Shown: positions 58,664 to 64,000 of the stretch, piece by piece
How the letters are laid out: each line of letters begins with the position of its first letter
Numbering within the stretch: position 1 is the first letter of the stretch
Origin: Pseudonocardia broussonetiae
GTDB lineage: Bacteria; Actinomycetota; Actinomycetes; Mycobacteriales; Pseudonocardiaceae
Assembly (NCBI RefSeq): GCF_013155125.1
Contig: NZ_CP053564.1
Location: 1,371,501 to 1,435,500 of the forward strand
Direction: 5' to 3'
Length of the DNA: 64,000 nt
Position numbers and translations under genes: made by a program
Notes under the pieces: model-generated
Told to the model about the DNA's origin: nothing
What the model saw: only the letters and a program-made list of their open reading frames with translations
Database searches by the model: none

Positions 58664-59905
58664 ATGACCGAGCGCTGGTCGCTCGTCGAGCACTGGGAGC
58701 TGTTCCTTCCAATCGGTGTCATCGGCGCGATCTCCTGGACGGTCTGGCTCGTCCGCAAGCTGCTGTCGGCGCGCTACCGGCCGCTCGTCAACGACTTCCG
58801 GACGACCACCTCGGTCGTGGTGCCCTCGTTCCACGAGGACCCCGACGTCCTGGAGCGCTGCCTCGACACCTGGCTCGACCAGGGACCCGACGAGGTCGTC
58901 GTCGTACTCGACGTGGCCGACACCGAGGCCCGCGACCGGCTGACCGCGCGCCACGACCCGCGCATCCACGTGATGATGTTCCGGCACGAGGGCAAGCGCT
59001 CGGCCCTGGGCGTGGGCATCCGCGCGGCCCGGTCCGAGGTGCTGGTGCTCACCGACTCCGACACCGCGTGGGAGCCCGGCCTCCTCGACGCCGTGCAGAT
59101 GCCCTTCGTCGACCCGGCCGTCGGCGCCGTCGGCACCCGGCAGAACGTGTTCGAGCCGCACAGCTCGATCTGGCGCCGCGTGGCCGACTGGATCATCGAC
59201 CTGCGCTACCTCGACTACGTGCCGGCCACCGCGCGCCGCGGCGGGGTCGTCTGCCTCTCCGGGCGCACCGCCGCCTACCGGCGCTCCGCGGTGATGCCCG
59301 TGCTCGCGAACGTCGAGCACGAGTTCTTCCTGGGCCGCCGCTGCGTCGCCGGTGACGACGGGCGCCTGACCTGGCTCGTGCTGGCCCAGGGCTACCGCAC
59401 CGAGCACCAGGACTCGGCGCGGGCGCTGTCGATGTTCCCCGCGACCTTCAGGGCGTTCTGCAAGCAGCGCGTGCGCTGGAGCCGCAACTCCTACCGCTGC
59501 TACCTCACCGCCGTCTACCAGGGCTGGCTCTGGCGCCAGCCGCTGATCAGCCAGCTCACGGTGTTCCAGATCCTGTTCACCCCGGTGACGATGTTCGCCA
59601 CCGTCTACTACGTCGCCGCCGCCTTCACCAGCCCGCAGCGCGACCTCGCCGTCGCGCTCGGGATCACCTGGCTGTTCGTCGGCCGCGCCATCCGCTCGTA
59701 CTCCCACCTGCGCCGCAAGCCGGCCGATCTGGTGATCCTCCCGCTGGTCACGCTCGTGATCGTGCTGGTGGCGCTGCCGATCAAGACGTGGGCGTTCGTG
59801 ACCATGAACAAGCAGGGCTGGCTGACCCGGCACGCCGACCGCATCGGCGGCGAGGGCCAGGACGAGGCCAGCCTGACGACGGGGGACGCACGTGCCGGAG
59901 CCTGA
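58664..59905 (+). CDS. Membrane GT2 polysaccharide synthase (hyaluronan synthase/Alg8-like)
   Basis: A 413-residue processive-type beta-glycosyltransferase: N-terminal membrane segment (about 13-33), catalytic domain with TTSVVVPSFHEDPDVLERCL, LTDSDTAW (DxD), CVAGDDGRLT, and KQRVRWSRNSYRCY (QxxRW), then about four membrane helices (LTVFQILFTPVTMFATVYYVAAA onward). This is the hallmark set of hyaluronan, cellulose and alginate synthases. The ATG at 58664 was chosen; a GTG 9 bp upstream is possible. A hairpin (58640-58660) covers the start region. It is followed by overlapping beta-helix genes. Confidence 0.88.
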   Translation: MTERWSLVEHWELFLPIGVIGAISWTVWLVRKLLSARYRPLVNDFRTTTSVVVPSFHEDPDVLERCLDTWLDQGPDEVVVVLDVADTEARDRLTARHDPRIHVMMFRHEGKRSALGVGIRAARSEVLVLTDSDTAWEPGLLDAVQMPFVDPAVGAVGTRQNVFEPHSSIWRRVADWIIDLRYLDYVPATARRGGVVCLSGRTAAYRRSAVMPVLANVEHEFFLGRRCVAGDDGRLTWLVLAQGYRTEHQDSARALSMFPATFRAFCKQRVRWSRNSYRCYLTAVYQGWLWRQPLISQLTVFQILFTPVTMFATVYYVAAAFTSPQRDLAVALGITWLFVGRAIRSYSHLRRKPADLVILPLVTLVIVLVALPIKTWAFVTMNKQGWLTRHADRIGGEGQDEASLTTGDARAGA

Positions 59906-61784
59906 GACGCCCACGTCCATCGCACCCCCGGACGGCCTGCCCGGCCGCCGGAGGCGCTCGCTGCTGACGGTGCTGACCGTCGTCGTCGCGGTGGCGGGGA
60001 TCGTCGGCACCGTCGTGCTCGACGGCCCGACCGACGTCCCGGCCCGCACGGCGGTGCCCGCGGTCGCGGAGGTCGACGGGTCGGAGGACGCCACCGCGCC
60101 CGTCGTCGACCCCTCGGGCGACGCGCAGGCCCGCATCGTCACCGCCGAGGACGACCGCGTGTTCGCCACCGTCGGCGACTCCCCCGGCACCCGGACGCCC
60201 TACGAGGTGCCCGCCGTCGCGCCCTCGATCGTGCCGACGGTCGTGCTCACCGCCCGCGAGCGGCCCTACGACCTGGCCGCCCTGGAGCGCCTCGACGCCG
60301 CCGCCCGCCTCGGCGGCGGCGACTGGATGCTGACCCGGTCGGTCCTCGTCGGCCGCGGCGCCGTCCTGGACCTCCAGGCACCGGGGAAGACGCTGCGGCT
60401 GGTCAGCGGCACCGCCGGCTTCGCCGCGCTCGTGGTCTTCCGCGGCACGCTGACGATGGGCGGGGCGCCCGGCGCGCCGCTGCGGGTCACGAGCTGGGAC
60501 CCGGCCGCGGGCGCCGTCGACACCGCGCTCGGCGACGGCCGCTCCTACGTCCGCAGCGTCGGCGGCCGGATGGACCTCTCCCACGTCGACGCCTCCGACC
60601 TCGGCTTCTGGAGCGGGCGCACCGGCGGCGTCGCGTGGACCGGCAGCGCGGGCGAGCCCGGCCGCGGCTCGGCCACCGCCGTCGTCGTCGGGCGCAGCCA
60701 CTACGGCATGTTCACCAGCCGCGTCGAGGGCCTGGCCGTCAACGGCGGCGCGGTGCGCGACAACGCGGCCGACGGCCTGCTGGTGCACCGCGAGTCGTCG
60801 GGCGTCTCCGTTCGCGAGCTCGCGACCAGCGGCAACGCCCGCCACGGCGTGGCGGTGTCGTCGGGGACCGAGCGGATCCTGCTGTCCGGCGTCACCGCCG
60901 AGGGCAACGGGGGCGCCGGCATCCGCATCGACGGCGCGGCGCCCGCCGCGACCGCGTCGGCGAGCGGGGCGAGCACCGCCCCGGGCCGCGGGTTCACCGT
61001 CGAGCGCTCGGCGGCCACCGGCAACGGCGAGGTCGGCATCCTGGCCGCGGGCACCGCGGCGCTGGTGCTGCGCGGCAACACCGTCGCCGGCAGCCCGGAC
61101 GGCATCGTCGTCCGCGGCGCCGCCGAGGCCCCCGAGCTGATCGGCAACACCGTCGACGCCGAGGGCTTCGGCATCGCGGTCCGCGACGGCGTCACCGGCG
61201 CGCGGCTCACCGCCAACACCGTGACGTCGGCGGCGGTCGCCGTGCAGGTCTCCGACGCCGCCGCCACGGTCCGCGACACCGCCGTCGAGGGGGCCGGGCG
61301 GTACGGCGTCTCGCTCGTCGGGGCCGTCGACGGCACCGCGGTGGAGGCCAACCGCCTCGCCGGGCGCGGGCCGGCCGCGATCGACGTGCACCGCGTCGGC
61401 GTCGGCTCCAACGTCACCCTCACCGGCAACGACGACGCCCGGTGGACCGTCGACCGCGACGACGTCGCCTACTGGGCGTCCTACGTCGCCGATCACCCGC
61501 TGGTCCTGCTCTGGCTGCTCATCCTGCTGGTGCCGGTCGCGGCGCAGGTCCGGGCGCGCGTCCGGGCGCGGATCGCGGCCACCGCGCGGCCCCGCAACCC
61601 GCTGCTGAGCCCCGCGCCGCTGGTCACCGCCGCGCTCGACCCCGTCGACCGGATCGCGCTGGCCCGCGCCATCGCCGCCGGGCGGACGACCTCGCGCCCG
61701 GGGCACCCGCCGGTGCCGCCGCACCGCCCGGTCGCCGACGGCACGCGCGTCACGGTCGTCTCCGGCGACGGGCCGGCGACGTGA
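59892..61784 (+). CDS. Membrane-bound right-handed beta-helix protein
   Basis: A 630-residue protein: short cytosolic N-terminus, membrane helix (about 22-44), extracytoplasmic region with many PbH1-type beta-helix turns (about 185-535; VRDNAADGLLVHRESSGVSV, ATSGNARHGVAVSSG, AEGNGGAGIRIDG, LRGNTVAGSPDGIVVRG), a second membrane helix (about 540-560, HPLVLLWLLILLVPVAAQV) and a basic tail. Beta-helix proteins in polysaccharide loci are often epimerases (AlgG) or lyases, which is the inferred role. The GTG start overlaps the GT2 gene by 14 bp. Confidence 0.8.
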   Translation: MPEPETPTSIAPPDGLPGRRRRSLLTVLTVVVAVAGIVGTVVLDGPTDVPARTAVPAVAEVDGSEDATAPVVDPSGDAQARIVTAEDDRVFATVGDSPGTRTPYEVPAVAPSIVPTVVLTARERPYDLAALERLDAAARLGGGDWMLTRSVLVGRGAVLDLQAPGKTLRLVSGTAGFAALVVFRGTLTMGGAPGAPLRVTSWDPAAGAVDTALGDGRSYVRSVGGRMDLSHVDASDLGFWSGRTGGVAWTGSAGEPGRGSATAVVVGRSHYGMFTSRVEGLAVNGGAVRDNAADGLLVHRESSGVSVRELATSGNARHGVAVSSGTERILLSGVTAEGNGGAGIRIDGAAPAATASASGASTAPGRGFTVERSAATGNGEVGILAAGTAALVLRGNTVAGSPDGIVVRGAAEAPELIGNTVDAEGFGIAVRDGVTGARLTANTVTSAAVAVQVSDAAATVRDTAVEGAGRYGVSLVGAVDGTAVEANRLAGRGPAAIDVHRVGVGSNVTLTGNDDARWTVDRDDVAYWASYVADHPLVLLWLLILLVPVAAQVRARVRARIAATARPRNPLLSPAPLVTAALDPVDRIALARAIAAGRTTSRPGHPPVPPHRPVADGTRVTVVSGDGPAT

Positions 61785-62767
61785 GGGTGCGGGCCGCCGT
61801 GGCGGTCCTCGCCCTGGCCGTCCTGGCGGCGTGCGGCGCCCCGGCCCCGGGGCCGGTCACCGCCCCGCCGCCGACCACCCCCACCGCCGGGTGCGCGGGC
61901 GTCCCGGTCGCCGACGCCGACCAGCTCACCGAGGCCCTCGCCGGGGCCGCGCCGGGCGCGGTGATCGCGCTGGCCCCCGGCACCTACCGCGGCTCGTTCG
62001 TCGCGCGCACCCCCGGCACCGCCGACGCGCCGATCACGCTGTGCGGCCCGCCCGACGCGGTGCTCGACGGCGGCCCGGTCGACGCCGGCTACACCCTGCA
62101 CCTCGACGGCGTCGCCCACTGGCAGGTGCGCGGCTTCACCGTCCGCGGCGGGCAGAAGGGCGTCATGCTCGACGCCTCGCAGCGCGTGCTGCTCGAGGGC
62201 CTGCTCGTCCAGGGCACCGGCGACGAGGCCGTGCACCTGCGCCGCGCCAGCAGCGACAACGTCGTGCGCGGGCTGACCATCCGCGACACCGGGCTGCGCC
62301 GCGCCGAGTTCGGCGAGGGCGTCTACGTCGGCAGCGCCGAGAGCAACTGGTGCGAGCTGACGGGCTGCGGTCCCGACCGCAGCGACCGCAACACCGTCGA
62401 GGGCACCACCGTCTCCCGGACGACGGCGGAGTCGGTGGACGTCAAGGAGGGCACCACCGGCGGGATGGTCCGGGGTAACCGGTTCGACGGTGCCGGGATG
62501 ACGGCAGCTGATGCCTGGGTGAACGTCAAGGGCAACGCCTGGACGATCACCGGCAACACCGGTATCGACAGTCCTGAACACGGGTTCCGGGTGATCGAGG
62601 TCCTCGACGGGTGGGGACTGGACAACGTCTTCACCGGGAACTCCTCCACCGTCAACGCCGACGGCTACGCGATCGACGTGACCCGCAACGACGAGCGCAA
62701 CCGCGTCTCCTGCGACAACACCGCCGTCGGGGCCGGCCTGGGCCTCACGCGCAACGGCTGCACCTGA
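61781..62767 (+). CDS. Beta-helix lipoprotein
   Basis: A 328-residue lipoprotein: signal peptide with lipobox VLAACGAP (Cys near 20), then a right-handed beta-helix (DQLTEALAGAAPGAVIALAPGTYRG; GFTVRGGQKGVMLDASQRVLLEGL; GTGDEAVHLRRASSDNVVRGLTIRDTGL), resembling polysaccharide lyase or parallel beta-helix domains. Four Cys (e.g. CELTGCGPD) may form disulfides outside the membrane. The GTG overlaps the previous stop by 4 bp, so it is coupled to the other beta-helix gene. Confidence 0.82.
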   Translation: MRVRAAVAVLALAVLAACGAPAPGPVTAPPPTTPTAGCAGVPVADADQLTEALAGAAPGAVIALAPGTYRGSFVARTPGTADAPITLCGPPDAVLDGGPVDAGYTLHLDGVAHWQVRGFTVRGGQKGVMLDASQRVLLEGLLVQGTGDEAVHLRRASSDNVVRGLTIRDTGLRRAEFGEGVYVGSAESNWCELTGCGPDRSDRNTVEGTTVSRTTAESVDVKEGTTGGMVRGNRFDGAGMTAADAWVNVKGNAWTITGNTGIDSPEHGFRVIEVLDGWGLDNVFTGNSSTVNADGYAIDVTRNDERNRVSCDNTAVGAGLGLTRNGCT

Positions 62768-62804
62768 CCACCGGCTGCACCTGATCACCGGCTCTACCTG
62801 ACCC
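62756..62804. repeat. 17-bp tandem repeat across a stop codon
   Basis: GGCTGCACCTGACCACC (62756-62772), GGCTGCACCTGATCACC (62773-62789) and a third diverged copy starting GGCTCTACCTGACCC (62790 onward). The lipoprotein stop codon lies in the first copy, and each further copy repeats a stop in the same relative place. It fills most of the gap before ugd. Confidence 0.8.
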
Positions 62805-62818
62805 CTGAGGGAGCACAC

Positions 62819-64000
62819 GTGTTCGCACGACGGATCGCCGTGATCGGCACCGGGTACGTCGGCCTGACGACGGGCGCGTGCCTCGCGTCCCTGGGCCACC
62901 ACGTCGTCTGCGCCGACATCGACGAGGCCAAGGTCGCCCGGCTGCGCGCCGGCGAGGTCGACATCCTCGAGCCCGGCCTCCCCGAGCTCGTCGCGGAGGG
63001 GATGGCCGCGGGCCGGCTCGCGTTCGTCCTCGGGGCCACCGCCGCCGTCACGCGCGAGGCGGGCGCCGAGATCGTCTTCCTGTGCGTGCCGACGCCGATG
63101 GGCGAGGGCGGCGCGGCCGACCTGGCCGCGGTGCAGGCCGTCACCGACGAGGTGGGCGCGCTGCTGGCGCCGGGCTGCGTCGTGGTGAACAAGTCGACGG
63201 TGCCGGTCGGCACGGCGGCCACCACGCGGGAGATGCTCGGGCGCACCGACGTCGCCGTCGTCTCCAACCCGGAGTTCCTGCGCGAGGGCAGCGCGGTGCA
63301 CGACTTCCTCAACCCCGACCGCATCGTCGTCGGCAGCGACTCGCAGGAGGCCGCCGAGCGCGTGGCCGCGCTGTACTCGCGGCTCGGCGCGCCGACCCAG
63401 CTCACCGACGCGGCGAGCGCGGAGATGGTCAAGTACGCGGCCAACTGCTTCCTCGCGATGAAGCTGTCCTACGTCAACTCCCTCGCCGACCTGTGCGAGC
63501 GCCTGGGCGCCGACGTCCTCGAGGTCACCGAGGGCATGGGCTACGACAGGCGCATCGGGCAGACGTTCCTGTCGCCCGGCCCGGGCTGGGGCGGGTCGTG
63601 CTTCCCGAAGGACACCAACGCGCTGCTGCAGATCGCCGACGCGGCGGGCATGGACTTCGAGCTCGTGCGGGCCAGCCTCAACGTCAACGCCGCCACGCGC
63701 GCGCTCGTCGTCGACAAGGTGCGGGCGGCCGTCGGCAGCTCGCTCGACGGGGTCCGCATCGGGCTGCTGGGGTTGACGTTCAAGGCCGGCACCGACGACC
63801 TGCGCGACTCCCCCGCACTCGCCGTCGCCGCCCTGCTGCGCGCCGAGGGCGCGGTCCTCACCGCCTACGACCCGGCGCACGCGGTGGGCGTCCCCGGCGT
63901 CACCGACGACGTGGAGGTCGTCGACGACCCGCTGGCCGCGGCCAAGGGTGCCGCCGCCCTCGTGGTGCTCACCGACTGGCCGCAGTTCCGGACCCTGGAC
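62819..64000 (+). CDS. ugd: UDP-glucose 6-dehydrogenase, cut by window edge
   Basis: 394 codons are in view; a C-terminal piece of perhaps 40-60 residues is missing. NAD-binding RIAVIGTGYVGLTTGACLASLGH, LCVPTPMGEGG, the linker helix SAEMVKYAANCFLAMKLSYVNSLADLCE, and catalytic Cys in GWGGSCFPKDTNALL (about 256-270). It oxidises UDP-glucose twice to UDP-glucuronate. GTG start with GAGGGAG 6 nt upstream. Its place after the GT2/beta-helix genes suggests it supplies UDP-glucuronate to the synthase. GDP-mannose dehydrogenase is a related alternative. Confidence 0.92.
   Translation, partial: MFARRIAVIGTGYVGLTTGACLASLGHHVVCADIDEAKVARLRAGEVDILEPGLPELVAEGMAAGRLAFVLGATAAVTREAGAEIVFLCVPTPMGEGGAADLAAVQAVTDEVGALLAPGCVVVNKSTVPVGTAATTREMLGRTDVAVVSNPEFLREGSAVHDFLNPDRIVVGSDSQEAAERVAALYSRLGAPTQLTDAASAEMVKYAANCFLAMKLSYVNSLADLCERLGADVLEVTEGMGYDRRIGQTFLSPGPGWGGSCFPKDTNALLQIADAAGMDFELVRASLNVNAATRALVVDKVRAAVGSSLDGVRIGLLGLTFKAGTDDLRDSPALAVAALLRAEGAVLTAYDPAHAVGVPGVTDDVEVVDDPLAAAKGAAALVVLTDWPQFRTLD

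Overview
The window is high-GC actinobacterial DNA (roughly 70-75% GC, GTG starts common, many 4-bp ATGA/GTGA overlaps). Homologues of the mycobacterial galactan genes (galactan exporter plus GlfT1), the Bpa proteasome activator, an actinomycete integrative element (AICE), DDN-type and MpaB-like proteins, and a rifamycin-associated element upstream of a rifampin phosphotransferase all point to a mycolata or Pseudonocardiaceae-type actinomycete. Pseudonocardia is my guess; the sequence alone does not prove it.

Layout. 1-3590 is the inner end of a genomic island at a tRNA-Arg: a truncated uracil-DNA-glycosylase-like gene, an APH-fold kinase and a tyrosine integrase whose start faces the tRNA. 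3594-3804 holds tRNA-Arg(ACG) and tRNA-Ser(GCT). 3849-39962 is ordinary chromosome with metabolic, transport and regulatory genes: acetoacetyl-CoA synthetase, an aminotransferase of the HisC type, an IclR/APC pair, an XRE/BenE pair with a palindromic operator between them, M3 and M18 peptidases, two SRPBCC/ArsR modules, LysR/EamA, a QsdR-type regulator with a lipase, rph with its RAE, and a TetR/SDR/deazaflavin-reductase locus with paired operators. 39989-51211 is a complete 11.2-kb AICE in tRNA-Ser(TGA), bounded by a 56-bp direct repeat. It carries rep, a lower-GC nuclease cargo, a pif-like Nudix gene, a KorSA-like GntR regulator, a chain of small overlapping genes leading to the TraB/FtsK translocase, a small membrane protein, xis and int. 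51384-55873 is chromosome again (zinc metallopeptidase, GNAT, quinone reductase, class-V aminotransferase-like protein, Bpa). 55932-58502 is the galactan exporter/GlfT1 operon. 58664-64000 looks like an exopolysaccharide operon: a membrane GT2 synthase, two beta-helix proteins and a UDP-glucose dehydrogenase cut by the window edge.

The points most worth a second look are: (1) the AICE cargo, with a membrane-anchored HNH protein, a PD-(D/E)XK-like protein and a membrane zinc-motif protein, a candidate defence system; (2) the GT2/beta-helix/Ugd locus, a candidate uronate polysaccharide system laid out partly like alginate synthesis; (3) the RAE-rph pair; (4) a periodic array of about 65-bp palindromic units at 37.4-37.9 kb and a dispersed 22-bp repeat family at gene ends; (5) three enzyme or receiver homologues with altered key residues (a class-V aminotransferase homologue without its lysine, a dienelactone-hydrolase homologue with a changed triad, an atypical response regulator).
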